DNA of 32,633 bases from positions 1-32,633 of IMG/VR virus record IMGVR_UViG_3300041955_001672; one strand, 5' to 3'. The stretch is from a virus. Positions within the stretch are counted from its first letter, which is position 1, and each line of letters begins with the position of its first letter. A program made the position numbers and the translations under genes. A model generated the notes under the pieces. That model did no database searches, was not told the origin of the DNA, and saw only the letters and a list, made by a program, of their open reading frames with translations. Of this stretch, positions 13,223 to 20,481 are shown one piece after another.

Positions 13223-13283
13223 AGGCAAAAGGCGAAAAGTAAAAGGCAAAATATTTTTACTTTTTACTTTTGACTTTTTACTT
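13223..13283. repeat. Heptad-type stem-loop H11
   Basis: AAGGCAAAAGGCGAAAAGTAAAAGGC and TTTTTACTTTTTACTTTTGACTTTTTACTT are complementary arms. The units are less regular than in the GATCAGT arrays. Confidence 0.8.
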
Positions 13284-13301
13284 CCCCGGAGGGGCAAACG
13301 C

Positions 13302-13781
13302 ATGATTAAAGCCTGGATTGTAGGAACCGAAGGAGTGATCGGCCGCCTGGACCAGATCCCAAGCAAGGTGGCCGCGGCGTTGCGCCGGGCGGTGGAGGCC
13401 GAGGCCATCAAATTGACCGCCTACGTCAAGGAGCAGAAGCTCAGCGGGCAGGCGTTGAAGGCGCAAACCGGCACCCTCCAGCGCAGCATCAATTATCAAC
13501 TCCTGGATGAAGGCGACCGAATCGCAGCCACGGTGGGCACCAACCTGGTCTATGCCGCCATCCACGAATATGGGGGCACCACCCGGGCCCACGTCATCGA
13601 GGCCTGCAAGGGCAAGGCCCTGGCCTTCCAGATGGGAGGCCAGGACGTGTTCTTCAAACGGGTCAATCATCCGGGCTCGCACATGCCGGAGCGCTCCTTC
13701 CTGCGCTCCTCCCTGGAGGAGAACGCCGGCAGTATCAAAGCCGCTATTGAGCAGGCCGTGGCCGAAGGAGTTAAAGCATAG
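13302..13781 (+). CDS. HK97 gp10-like head-tail joining protein
   Basis: The 159-aa protein has the family hallmarks. These are an N-terminal helix of small-residue pattern (KVAAALRRAVEAEAIKLTAYVKEQ), then TGTLQRSINYQL, the VYAAIHEYGGTTRAH turn, and a C-terminal HMPERSFLRSSLEENAGSIKAAIEQAV. gp10/virion-morphogenesis proteins link the connector to the tail terminator. The start is ATG 13302 after CCGGAGGGGCAAACGC. It is followed directly by heptad array H12. Confidence 0.85.
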   Translation: MIKAWIVGTEGVIGRLDQIPSKVAAALRRAVEAEAIKLTAYVKEQKLSGQALKAQTGTLQRSINYQLLDEGDRIAATVGTNLVYAAIHEYGGTTRAHVIEACKGKALAFQMGGQDVFFKRVNHPGSHMPERSFLRSSLEENAGSIKAAIEQAVAEGVKA

Positions 13782-13881
13782 TGATCAGTGATCAGTGGCC
13801 AGTAATCAGTAAAGGCAAAAACCGGAACCCGGGACTGGGGATTCTGATCACTGATAACTGATAACTGATCACTGATAACTG
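13781..13881. repeat. Heptad stem-loop H12
   Basis: Left GATCAGT, GGCCAGT and AATCAGT; centre AAAGGCAAAAACCGG...; right ACTGATC, ACTGATA. It fills the gap to the tail terminator gene, beginning at the last base of the stop codon. Confidence 0.9.
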
Positions 13882-13892
13882 GGAATGAAGTC

Positions 13893-14321
13893 ATGGACCG
13901 CGAAGCCATTTACAGCGCCCTTTTCGCCCTTCTCTCCACCATCCCGGGGATCGTCACCTTCAGCCGCCGGGTGCGCCACTGGACCGACGTGCCGCCGGTG
14001 GAGCAGCCGGCCCTGATCCAGGAGCAGTTTGAAGAGAGCGCCCGCTACGTAGGCCGGGCCTTCCCGGCCAAATGGACCCTAAGCCTCAACCTGGCCCTCT
14101 ACGTCAACGTGGGCAACGATCAGCAGGCCGCCCCCTCACAAACCCTCAACCCCCTCCTGGACGCGGTGCTGGCCGCGCTGATGCCGCCCCCGGGCCAGGA
14201 GGAGCAGACCTTAGGCGGCCTCGTTTCCCATTGCCGGCTCAGCGGCAAGGTGCTCATCGCCGAGGGAGGGTCCCTGGGCCCCCAGGCCGCGGCCTTGATA
14301 CCGGTAGAGATAGTAGTTTAA
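13893..14321 (+). CDS. Tail terminator-like protein
   Basis: The 142-aa protein follows the gp10-like gene and precedes the tail tube gene, the usual place of the tail terminator. It starts with a helix (REAIYSALFALLSTIPGI), then a beta-strand block (VTFSRRVRHWTDVPPVEQPALIQEQFEES) as in terminator/gpU-like proteins, a hydrophobic strand (WTLSLNLALYVNVGN), a helix (LNPLLDAVLAALMP) and a C-terminal strand (AALIPVEIVV). The protein would cap the tail tube at its connector end. ATG 13893 lacks a strong ribosome binding site. Confidence 0.75.
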   Translation: MDREAIYSALFALLSTIPGIVTFSRRVRHWTDVPPVEQPALIQEQFEESARYVGRAFPAKWTLSLNLALYVNVGNDQQAAPSQTLNPLLDAVLAALMPPPGQEEQTLGGLVSHCRLSGKVLIAEGGSLGPQAAALIPVEIVV

Positions 14322-14325
14322 AGAC

Positions 14326-14431
14326 GATTTTCGGTGAAAAGCAAAGTCAAGGTCAAAGTAAAAACCGAAAACCTCCTTTAAATTTTTTGCTTTTGCTTTT
14401 GACCTTGCCGAAAACCGAAACCGAAAACTGG
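14326..14431. repeat. Heptad-type stem-loop H13
   Basis: A left arm (GGTGAAAAGCAAAGTCAAGGTCAAAG) and a right arm (TTTTTGCTTTTGCTTTTGACCTTG) are complementary and flanked by CGAAAAC/CGAAAACC units. Confidence 0.8.
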
Positions 14432-14439
14432 AGATTAAT

Positions 14440-14703
14440 ATGACCGACCAACCGACCGATCAATTGACGCCTCAACCGGCGCCTGTTGCCCCGGTAGCTG
14501 CGCCTGAGCCTGAAAAAGCTCCCGTGCAGGCTCCTGTGGCGCCTGCGCCTCAACCCGCGCCTGTGCCCGGATCCGTGGCCGTCTTGCTGGTGGAGCGCTG
14601 GTGGCAGGATTGGTTCCCCTCGTCCCCGGTGAGCCGGGACTCGGCTGCCTGGAACCACGCCTACCAGGCCAAGGAAGATTTGAAGAAGCGGCTGGCGAAA
14701 TAG
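14440..14703 (+). CDS. Pro/Ala-rich linker protein, unknown function
   Basis: The protein has 87 aa. Residues about 10-47 are a Pro-Ala-Val repeat (QPAPVAPVAAPEPEKAPVQA...), probably extended and disordered. Then come a short Trp-rich block (VLLVERWWQDWFPSSP) and a charged helix (AKEDLKKRL). It sits between tail terminator and tail tube genes. A small assembly factor is possible but no family is recognised. ATG 14440 follows TGGAGATTAAT. Confidence 0.6.
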   Translation: MTDQPTDQLTPQPAPVAPVAAPEPEKAPVQAPVAPAPQPAPVPGSVAVLLVERWWQDWFPSSPVSRDSAAWNHAYQAKEDLKKRLAK

Positions 14704-14783
14704 CCAGTAATCAGTGATCAGTGGCCAGTGGCCAGTAAAGGCAAATTCACTGATTACTGATCACTGATTACTGATCACTGACC
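14704..14783. repeat. Heptad stem-loop H14
   Basis: Left AATCAGT, GATCAGT, GGCCAGT; centre AAAGGCAAATTC; right ACTGATT, ACTGATC. It begins at the base after the preceding stop. Confidence 0.9.
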
Positions 14784-14796
14784 AAAGGAGGCCATC

Positions 14797-15540
14797 ATGC
14801 CCAAGCAATTCTTCTTCGGGGCCGGGGCCCTTTACGGGCTGGACAATTCCACCCCGACTCCCACCCCCGTCAAATTCGGCACCTTGCAGGACGTCTCGGT
14901 GGAATTCTCCGCGGACGTCAAGGAACTTTACGGCGCCAACCAGTTTCCCGCCCATATCGGCCGGGGCAAGAACAAGATCACCTGCAAGGCCAAGCTGGGC
15001 CAGATCCAGGGCGCCATGCTGAACGTCCTCTATTTTGGGCTGCCCAAGAACACCGGCGAGCTGCTGTCGGCCCAGAAGGAAGCGGCCCAGATCCCGGCCG
15101 CTACGCCCTTCACGGTCACCGTGGCCAACGGCGCCGCCTTCGTACAAGACCTGGGGGTGGTCTACGCCGCCACCGGCGCCCCCCTGACCCAGGTCCCCAG
15201 CGCCCCCGTGGCCGGGCAATACAGCGTGGGCGCCGGCGGGATCTACACCTTTGCCGCGGCCGACGAAGGCACAGCCATCCTCATCGACTACCTTTACACC
15301 TCGGCCACCACCGGGGGCACCATCGCCATCAGCAACCAGCCGATGGGCCTGGCGCCCACCTTTAAGGCGGTCCTGACCGGCGTCACCGACGGCAAGACCA
15401 TGACCCTGATCCTCAACCAGTGCATCAGCAGCAAGTTGACGCTGCCCACCAAGAACGAGGATCACCTGATCGTGGAATTCGACTTTTCGGCGATGGCGGA
15501 CGACAACGACCAGGTCGGCACATTAACGGTGACGGAGTAG
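14797..15540 (+). CDS. Major tail tube protein
   Basis: The 247-aa protein has a tail tube pattern: an N-terminal strand block (GTLQDVSVEFSADVKELYG), a turn (IGRGKNKITCKAKLGQIQG) and a C-terminal strand block (LTLPTKNEDHLIVEFDFSAM). Residues about 103-170 form an inserted beta module (VTVANGAAFVQDLGVVY... YTFAAADEGTAILIDYLYT) that has relatives in the tail-tip protein of this cluster. The tube polymer would carry DNA during injection; the presence of only a tube protein and no sheath indicates a siphovirus-type tail. The start is ATG 14797 after AAAGGAGGCCATC. Confidence 0.85.
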   Translation: MPKQFFFGAGALYGLDNSTPTPTPVKFGTLQDVSVEFSADVKELYGANQFPAHIGRGKNKITCKAKLGQIQGAMLNVLYFGLPKNTGELLSAQKEAAQIPAATPFTVTVANGAAFVQDLGVVYAATGAPLTQVPSAPVAGQYSVGAGGIYTFAAADEGTAILIDYLYTSATTGGTIAISNQPMGLAPTFKAVLTGVTDGKTMTLILNQCISSKLTLPTKNEDHLIVEFDFSAMADDNDQVGTLTVTE

Positions 15541-15544
15541 GCAA

Positions 15545-15615
15545 AGCAGTGATCAGTGGCCAGTGATCAGTGATCAGTAAAGGCAAAAACTGGTTACTGA
15601 TTACTGATCACTGGG
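15545..15615. repeat. Heptad stem-loop H15
   Basis: Left GATCAGT, GGCCAGT; centre AAAGGCAAAAAC; right ACTGATT, ACTGATC. It lies between the tail tube and chaperone genes. Confidence 0.9.
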
Positions 15616-15629
15616 AACCGGGAGATTTT

Positions 15630-15977
15630 ATGGAACCGAAACTCGACGGCGTCCCCCTGAAGCTGGGGGGGACGGATTACATCCTGCCTCCCCTCAACCT
15701 GGCGGCCCTGGAGAAATACTGGCCGGTGATCGAGTCCTGGGGCGAGCCGCCGGCATCACTGGTGCAGCGCCTCTCCGAGGCGGCGGAGTTGCTGCACGCC
15801 GCCCTTTTGCGCAATTATCCGGAGCTCACCCTGGCCGAGGTCAAGGAGGGCCTGGACTTGGCCTCGTTTCCGGCCATCCTGCCCCAGCTCCTGGAGGTGA
15901 GCGGCCTGACTCGGCGCCCCCCGGGGGAACCGCCGGCGGGGAGCGTCCCGACTGGGGCTATCTCTATGCCCGGGTAA
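15630..15977 (+). CDS. Tail assembly chaperone, G-type frame
   Basis: The 115-aa protein begins at ATG 15630, chosen because CCGGGAGATTTT precedes it and the upstream extension lies in heptad array H15. It contains an AKA-type helical core (LNLAALEKYWPVIESWGE and QRLSEAAELLHAALLRNYPELTLAEVKEGLDL). It ends in a short repeat-like Pro/Gly tail and a stop at 15975-15977. In lambda-like phages gpG and the frameshifted gpGT guide tape-measure folding and tube assembly. The position between tail tube and tape measure fits, and the -1 frame continues as a T domain (see 15917-16225). Confidence 0.75.
   Translation: MEPKLDGVPLKLGGTDYILPPLNLAALEKYWPVIESWGEPPASLVQRLSEAAELLHAALLRNYPELTLAEVKEGLDLASFPAILPQLLEVSGLTRRPPGEPPAGSVPTGAISMPG
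15917..15923 (+). promoter_or_regulatory. Candidate -1 frameshift slippery site
   Basis: C CCC CCG in the zero frame of the chaperone (codons CCC 15918-15920, CCG 15921-15923) allows both tRNAs to re-pair after a -1 slip. It lies about 52 nt before the zero-frame stop, inside a long overlap with the open -1 frame. Downstream G-runs (GGGGG, GCGGGGAG) could form a stimulating structure. The heptamer is predicted by eye only. Confidence 0.5.
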
Positions 15978-16225
15978 TCAGCCTCACCGGCTGGACCTGG
16001 GAATACATCGGGCAGCAGCTGACGCTGCCCCGCCTTTACGAGATGCAGCGCTACTGGGAGCAGCACCCCCCGGTGGGCGACCTGGTGGCCGCCTTTCTGG
16101 GCTATAAAGGCCCTGTAGGGGCGGCTTCCAGCCGCCCCGGGCGGGGAGACCCCGCCCCTACATACGGCTCCCCCGAGGAGCTGATGGCCACCTTCAGCGC
16201 CTCCGGCGGCAAGGTGAAAGGATAG
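15920..16225 (+). CDS. Tail assembly chaperone, T-type domain in the -1 frame
   Basis: After a -1 shift the frame reads RPDWGYLYARVISLTGWTWEYI...LTLPRLYEMQRYWEQHPP, a classic T-domain/tail chaperone C-terminus with the DW-ylyar and W-ylpp pattern. It then runs to the TAG at 16223-16225. No start codon with a ribosome binding site exists near the beginning, so it is expected only as the C-terminus of a fusion of about 198 aa that starts at 15630. Residues near the end (VGAASSRPGRGDPAPT) are encoded by GC-rich palindrome G12, in frame. Confidence 0.7.
   Translation, partial: PGGTAGGERPDWGYLYARVISLTGWTWEYIGQQLTLPRLYEMQRYWEQHPPVGDLVAAFLGYKGPVGAASSRPGRGDPAPTYGSPEELMATFSASGGKVKG
16115..16161. repeat. 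GC-rich double palindrome G12 inside the chaperone T frame
   Basis: GTAGGGGCGGCTTCCAGCCGCC plus GGGCGGGGAGACCCCGCCCC, in frame. It encodes almost the same peptide as G2 in terL. Confidence 0.9.
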
Positions 16226-16230
16226 CTTTT

Positions 16231-16256
16231 TACAGAGACAGTAAACAGTAAACAGA
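16231..16256. repeat. Heptad array H16
   Basis: CAGTAAA units repeated twice with a diverged flank; a short single-arm array before the tape measure gene. Confidence 0.6.
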
Positions 16257-16270
16257 AAATAGGCTTTCCT

Positions 16271-17839
16271 ATGGCTGACGACTCCCAAATCGAAGTTCTC
16301 ATAAGCGCCCAAGCCGACGCCTTGAAAGACGGCATGGAGGAGGCCAAGACCGCGGTGAGCGACGCCACCGCCGAAATGAAGGCCTCCCTGGAGCAGGTAT
16401 CGGCGGCGAGCGCCGTCAGCGCCTCTTCCATCATAGAGTCCATGAAGCGGGGCGGGGGGGGCGGCGGCAGCGGCCGGATGGAGGAATGGCGGCAGGAATT
16501 GGAGGAGATCAAGGAAGAGGGAAACCTCCTGGAGCAATCCAAGGCCCAGGAGCGCGCCTTCTGGCAAGAGAAGTTAAATCTCTGTGAGCAAGGCTCCGCG
16601 GATTACCGCCAGGTGAAGCACCGGCTCTACGAGCTGGACGTGGCCGACGCCAAACAAGCGGTGCAGCTGCAAATCGCCCAGATCAAGGAGCAGATGGCCG
16701 GCGAAAAGGAATCCTGGACCCAGCGCCTGGCCGATCAAGACCGGATCGTCGCCATCAACGCCCAGTCCTACGGCAAGGATAGCCTGAATTATCAAAACGC
16801 GGTGAACGAGAAAAAGAAGATGCAGGAGGAGGCGGACAAGGCGGACCGGGAGTTGGCCGATAAGCGCCTGGAAAATTCCCTCAAGCTGGCCCGGATGGAT
16901 ATTGAGGCGCAGAAGGAGAAATATAAGCAAGAAAAAGACTTGGGCGTGATCTCCGCCAGCGAGGAACTGGTCCAGGTTAAGGCCCTGAAAGAGCAGGAGA
17001 TCGCCCTGGAGAAGCAAAACTTCGAGCAGCGCCAGCAAATCTGGGCCCAGTACCCCAAGAAGATGGCCGAGATCCTGCAAGAGGTCCAGGTCGCCGAGAA
17101 AAAGAACGCCCTCGAAATCCAGAAGATTGAGGCCCAGGCGGCCCAGGACGTGGAGAATAAGTGGAAGGCGGCCCTGGCCCCCATCGATTCGGCCATGACC
17201 ACCGCCATCAACGGCATGATCCAGGGCACCCAGAACCTGCAAAGGGTGGTGGGCCATATCCTCCAGGACATCCTCGCCTCGTATATCAACCTGGCCGCCA
17301 GGAGCCTGCAGAACTGGATCGCCACCGAGGCGGCCAAGCTGCTGTCCACCCAAACCACCTCCGCCCAGGTGGTCGCCGCGGAAACCGCGGCCGCCCCTGA
17401 AGCCGACGCGGCCCAGGCCCTGGCCGACATTCAGGCGATCCAGGGCTCCGCGGCCCAGGGCGCCGCGGCCGCCTATGCGGCCATGGCCGGCATCCCGGTG
17501 GTGGGGCCGGAAATGGGGGCGGAGGCCGCGGCCCAAACCTATGCGGCCATCATGGCCTATGCGGGGATGGTCCCCGCCGCCGCGGGCGGCTGGGACGTGC
17601 CCGCCGACTCCCTGGCCTACCTCCACAAACAGGAGATGGTCCTCCCCGCCTCCCTGGCCGAGGGGGTGCGGGGCCTGGTGGCCGGCGGCGGGCGGGATGC
17701 CCGCCCCACGGGCGGCGACGTTCACTTTCACGTCAGCGCCATGGACGGCAACTCCGTCAAAAGTTTCTTCAAGAACAACCGCAACCACGTGGCCGAGGCG
17801 GTCAAATCCGCCATGCGCGACGGCCGGAGATTGAAATGA
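16271..17839 (+). CDS. Tape measure protein
   Basis: The 522-aa protein has long coiled coils (about residues 75-310, rich in QEKL/KEQE/AEKK) and an amphipathic/hydrophobic Ala-rich stretch (about 375-440, AAAAYAAMAGIPVVGPEMGAEAAAQTY). Its end contains HFHVSAMDGNSVKSFFKNNRNHVAEAVKSAM, a frequent tape-measure C-terminal signature. Tape measure proteins set tail length, so 522 aa would suggest a fairly short flexible tail (inference). A glycine run (RGGGGGGSGR, about 59-68) separates the N-terminal helix from the coiled coil. ATG 16271 has only a weak ribosome binding site. Confidence 0.85.
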   Translation: MADDSQIEVLISAQADALKDGMEEAKTAVSDATAEMKASLEQVSAASAVSASSIIESMKRGGGGGGSGRMEEWRQELEEIKEEGNLLEQSKAQERAFWQEKLNLCEQGSADYRQVKHRLYELDVADAKQAVQLQIAQIKEQMAGEKESWTQRLADQDRIVAINAQSYGKDSLNYQNAVNEKKKMQEEADKADRELADKRLENSLKLARMDIEAQKEKYKQEKDLGVISASEELVQVKALKEQEIALEKQNFEQRQQIWAQYPKKMAEILQEVQVAEKKNALEIQKIEAQAAQDVENKWKAALAPIDSAMTTAINGMIQGTQNLQRVVGHILQDILASYINLAARSLQNWIATEAAKLLSTQTTSAQVVAAETAAAPEADAAQALADIQAIQGSAAQGAAAAYAAMAGIPVVGPEMGAEAAAQTYAAIMAYAGMVPAAAGGWDVPADSLAYLHKQEMVLPASLAEGVRGLVAGGGRDARPTGGDVHFHVSAMDGNSVKSFFKNNRNHVAEAVKSAMRDGRRLK

Positions 17840-17879
17840 CCTGGTATGTAGAGTGGGCACGAGCCCACCAATTCCTTTT

Positions 17880-17917
17880 GCCTTTAACTTTGAACTCTGA
17901 ACTTTGAACCTTGAACT
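17880..17917. repeat. Heptad array H17
   Basis: Single-arm array of TTTGAAC, TCTGAAC and CTTGAAC units, preceded by a small GC hairpin (GTGGGC-ACGA-GCCCAC, 17851-17868). Confidence 0.75.
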
Positions 17918-17926
17918 GAGCCTTTT

Positions 17927-18532
17927 ATGAGCGACGCCGTCTTCCCCATGCTCCGGGGCTTCACCTATCCGGTGATCAAAAAGCCCACCTTCTCCACCAT
18001 CGAGCAGGAGGCGGTGAGCGGCATTAAAAAGCACATCGCCAACTGGGTCTATCCCCGCTGGCAGATCGAGATCCCGGTGGAATTCCTGCTGGACGACGTG
18101 GCCCACGATGAGCTGAAGACCCTGGTGGGCTTCTTCCTGGCCCGCCAGGGGCGCTTCGACAGCTTTCTCTTCGACGATCCCGATGACGATTTTATTGCCG
18201 GGCAGGAGATCGGGATCGGGGACGGCGCCGCCACCGCCTGGCAACTGGTGCGGGCCTACGGCGGCTTTATCGAGCCCTGCCTGAATATCAAGAGCGCCCC
18301 GGTCCCGGTGGTCTATCTCAACGGCGCGGCCCAGGCCCCCTCGGCCTACGCCATCACCTATACCAACTCGGGGCTGCTCACCTTCACCGCGGCCCCGGCC
18401 GCGGGCGCGGTGATCACCGGCGATTTCGGCTATTACTGGAGGTGCATCTTCCAGGAGGACCTCTCGGAGTTCGACAAGTTTATGAACCAACTTTGGGAGC
18501 ACAAGGGAGTCAAGATCGAAACCGTGAAGTAG
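17927..18532 (+). CDS. DUF2460-type distal tail protein
   Basis: The 201-aa protein reads clearly as DUF2460 (gene transfer agent gp12-like distal tail protein): FTYPVIKKPTFSTIEQEAVSGIKKHIANW, YPRWQIEIPVEFLLDD, LVGFFLARQGRFDSFLFDDPDD and the C-terminal DFGYYWRCIFQEDLSEFDKFM. The distal tail protein forms the ring joining the tail tube to the tip hub. Residues 120-165 contain a VYLNG...SGLLTFTAAPAAGAVITGDFGYYW segment related in layout to the beta modules of the tail tube and tip proteins. ATG 17927 has no clear Shine-Dalgarno; a heptad array lies directly upstream. Confidence 0.87.
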   Translation: MSDAVFPMLRGFTYPVIKKPTFSTIEQEAVSGIKKHIANWVYPRWQIEIPVEFLLDDVAHDELKTLVGFFLARQGRFDSFLFDDPDDDFIAGQEIGIGDGAATAWQLVRAYGGFIEPCLNIKSAPVPVVYLNGAAQAPSAYAITYTNSGLLTFTAAPAAGAVITGDFGYYWRCIFQEDLSEFDKFMNQLWEHKGVKIETVK

Positions 18533-18538
18533 GGGCTG

Positions 18539-18579
18539 GTAGGGGCGGGTTTAAAACCCGCCCTTACACCCGCCCCTAC
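18539..18579. repeat. GC-rich palindrome G13
   Basis: GTAGGGGCGGG-TTTAAAA-CCCGCCCTTACACCCGCCCCTAC, with a duplicated right end, in the gap after the DUF2460 gene. Confidence 0.9.
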
Positions 18580-18610
18580 TGGCGCCTCTGCGGTGAATGG
18601 GAGACTCGCC

Positions 18611-18829
18611 ATGAAAATTGCCCTGATTTCATTCTTCTGCTATGCGGTCGGCCTGCTTTGCGGCTTTGTCCTGGCCGCCGTGCTGGGGGCCAGGGCCGCG
18701 GCCGCTTACGGCGAGCGCCTGCGGCGCCAGATTGCCGAGGAGGCCCTGGAGCACGATTACGGAACCTTGGATTCGCCTTTGACTTCAACCGCAAACCGCA
18801 AACCGCAAACCGCAGACCGGCCCTTATGA
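18611..18829 (+). CDS. Small single-pass membrane protein
   Basis: The 72-aa protein has one hydrophobic segment (ISFFCYAVGLLCGFVLAAVLG, about 5-27), then a basic cytoplasmic-type helix (RLRRQIAEEAL). The last 15 residues (TSTANRKPQTADRPL) are encoded by a GCAAACC heptad array, so the native C-terminus may have been shorter. The start is ATG 18611 after GGGAGACTCGCC; GTG 18593 is an alternative. The stop overlaps the ATG of the DUF2163 gene (ATGA), suggesting translational coupling. Function unknown; a membrane tail-accessory or lysis-related role is possible. Confidence 0.55.
   Translation: MKIALISFFCYAVGLLCGFVLAAVLGARAAAAYGERLRRQIAEEALEHDYGTLDSPLTSTANRKPQTADRPL
18788..18820. repeat. Heptad array H18 at the 3' end of the TM gene
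   Basis: Tandem GCAAACC/GCAGACC units, read in frame as the C-terminal tail of the preceding gene and ending 6 nt before the next start codon. Confidence 0.75.
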
Positions 18830-19785
18830 AATCCGTCACCTCAGCCCTGGTCGATCTCCTCCGCAGCCGTGATCCGGTGCTGGCCTTCGACCTCTATCAA
18901 TTCACACTGCCCGGCGACACGGTGCTCTATTACGGCACCGCCGACGTGCCCATCGTCTATAACGGCAACACCTACGGCGGCTCCGTGCGCTTCGACCGCT
19001 CCCAGATCGATCTGAAGGCCGGCCTGGAGGCGGACAGCCTTACGGTCAAGGCCTACGCCAGCCCCACCGATCTGGTCAACGGCGTCCCCTTCCATCAATT
19101 CCTGCGCCAGGGCGGCTTCGACAACGCCTATCTGCTCCTGCAGCGCGCCTTCTATCCGCACCCCGGAGGCTTGTTCGTGGACGGCTGGTTTACCCCTCCG
19201 GGCTGGCTGCTGGCCGGGCAGGCCATCGGGGCGCCCACCGGCGTCGTCTGGCTCTTCTCCGGCCTAGTCACTGAGGTCATCACCGGCGGCCTGACGGCCC
19301 AGATCAAGATAGATTCGCATCTCTACACCCTGGACCGGAAGATCCCCCGCAACCTCTACCAGCACCTCTGCAACCATGGCCCCAGCCAGCCCCAGGGAGA
19401 TTCAGGGTTCCTCTTCGGCCCCGGCTGCGGGCTGCAGGCGGCGAATTATGGGGTCTCCGGCCAGGTGCAGGCCGGGAGCACCATCTTTCAGATAGTCACC
19501 AACCTGACCGGCTATGCGGCCGGCTATTTTAGCCTGGGGAAGCTCCAATTCACCTCGGGGGCCCTTCAGGGGACCTGGAGCGGCATTCAGACCCAGGTGG
19601 GCAGCGGCTCCCAAGCCCTGGCCCTCTCCCTGACCGCGCCCCTGGGGGCCGCGCCGGTCCCGGGAGACGGCTTCAACGCGTGGCCCGGCTGCGACCGGGC
19701 GCTCAGCACCTGTACAAACAAATTTAATAATGTCCTTTGTTTCCGCGGTTTCCCCTGGATTCCGGTGCCGGAGACGGCGACGTGA
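18826..19785 (+). CDS. DUF2163/phage_BR0599-type tail hub protein
   Basis: The 319-aa protein matches the layout of gene transfer agent gp13-type baseplate hub proteins. The N-terminus (DPVLAFDLYQFTLPGDTVLYYGTADVPIVYNGNTYGG) is followed by DRSQIDLKAGLEADSLTVK. Cys residues near the C-terminus (LCNHGP, FGPGC, WPGCDRALSTCTNKFNNVLCFRGFPWIP) are the phage_BR0599 signature, probably binding a metal or forming a cluster. ATG 18826 overlaps the stop of the preceding gene. The NlpC/P60 gene follows after a repeat-filled gap, as in the GTA tail-tip block. Confidence 0.87.
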   Translation: MKSVTSALVDLLRSRDPVLAFDLYQFTLPGDTVLYYGTADVPIVYNGNTYGGSVRFDRSQIDLKAGLEADSLTVKAYASPTDLVNGVPFHQFLRQGGFDNAYLLLQRAFYPHPGGLFVDGWFTPPGWLLAGQAIGAPTGVVWLFSGLVTEVITGGLTAQIKIDSHLYTLDRKIPRNLYQHLCNHGPSQPQGDSGFLFGPGCGLQAANYGVSGQVQAGSTIFQIVTNLTGYAAGYFSLGKLQFTSGALQGTWSGIQTQVGSGSQALALSLTAPLGAAPVPGDGFNAWPGCDRALSTCTNKFNNVLCFRGFPWIPVPETAT

Positions 19786-19789
19786 GGAA

Positions 19790-19837
19790 AGTGAGCAGTG
19801 AGCAGTGAGCAGTGAGCAGTAAAAGCAAAAGCAAAAA
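19790..19837. repeat. Heptad array H19
   Basis: GTGAGCA units repeated four times and an AAAAGCAAAAGCAAAAATAC centre, but no right arm of the usual type; hairpin repeat P2 follows instead. Confidence 0.85.
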
Positions 19838-19908
19838 TACAACATATTGTGGTTTAGGAGCCCCGAGTCGGGATCTTTGGCATACCAGATATAGCTTTTG
19901 CCTTTAAT

Positions 19909-19953
19909 CCCCTCTCCCCCTTTGAAGGGGAGAGGGCAGGGTGAGGGGGTGGC
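19909..19953. repeat. Pyrimidine/purine hairpin P2
   Basis: CCCCTCTCCCCCTTTGAAGGGGAGAGGG is followed by CAGGGTGAGGGGGTGGC, which abuts ATG 19954 and serves as the ribosome binding site of the peptidase gene. Confidence 0.85.
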
Positions 19954-20415
19954 ATGACGATTCTCGAACAAGCCCAGCGCCAGGCGGTCCTCTCCGTCGC
20001 CGAGTCCTGGATCGGCACGCCCTTCCATCACCAGGGCCGGGTCAAGGGGCGCCAGGGCGGCGTCGATTGCGCCATGCTGCTCCTGGAGGTCTTTTTGAGT
20101 GCCGGGGTCATTGACGCCAAAGTCGCCAAGCGGCGCTTCTCCTACTCCCAGCAATGGCACCTGCACCGGGAGCAGGAGCGCTATCTGGAGATGGTCCGGA
20201 GTCTCGGCGGCCGGGAGATCACCACCCCCTTGCACGGTGACATCGCGGTCTGGAAGATCGGCCGGGCCTATTCCCACGGGGCCATCGTGCTCCTCTGGCC
20301 TCGCATCATCCATGCCGCGGCCGCGCCCGTCGGCGCCTGTGTCCTGGACAATGCCTACTCCTCGGCCCTGAACCTTAGCCAATTTCCGGTGAAGTTCTTT
20401 ACTGCCTGGCCGTAA
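19954..20415 (+). CDS. NlpC/P60 tail-tip peptidase
   Basis: The 153-aa NlpC/P60 enzyme has the catalytic Cys in GGVDCAMLL (C39), the catalytic His in YSHGAIVLLWP (H108), and a third polar residue at H120 (RIIHAAA). The N-terminal IGTPFHHQGR precedes the Cys as in GTA gp14-type tail peptidases, which cleave cell-wall peptide stems during DNA entry. Its position between the DUF2163 gene and the tip protein agrees. ATG 19954 directly follows the GTGAGGGGGTGGC end of repeat P2, the only ribosome binding site. Confidence 0.9.
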   Translation: MTILEQAQRQAVLSVAESWIGTPFHHQGRVKGRQGGVDCAMLLLEVFLSAGVIDAKVAKRRFSYSQQWHLHREQERYLEMVRSLGGREITTPLHGDIAVWKIGRAYSHGAIVLLWPRIIHAAAAPVGACVLDNAYSSALNLSQFPVKFFTAWP

Positions 20416-20481
20416 GGAAGGCAAACTTGGCCTTTGAATTTTACCGAAAACCGGAAAGCGGCATCAACAAGGAGCGTATCC

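Noticed and set aside
16574-18502. 642-codon ORF on the - strand over tape measure and DUF2460 genes
   Set aside because: Shadow of GC-rich coding DNA; the + strand frames carry recognisable tail proteins, while this one is His/Gly/Val low complexity.
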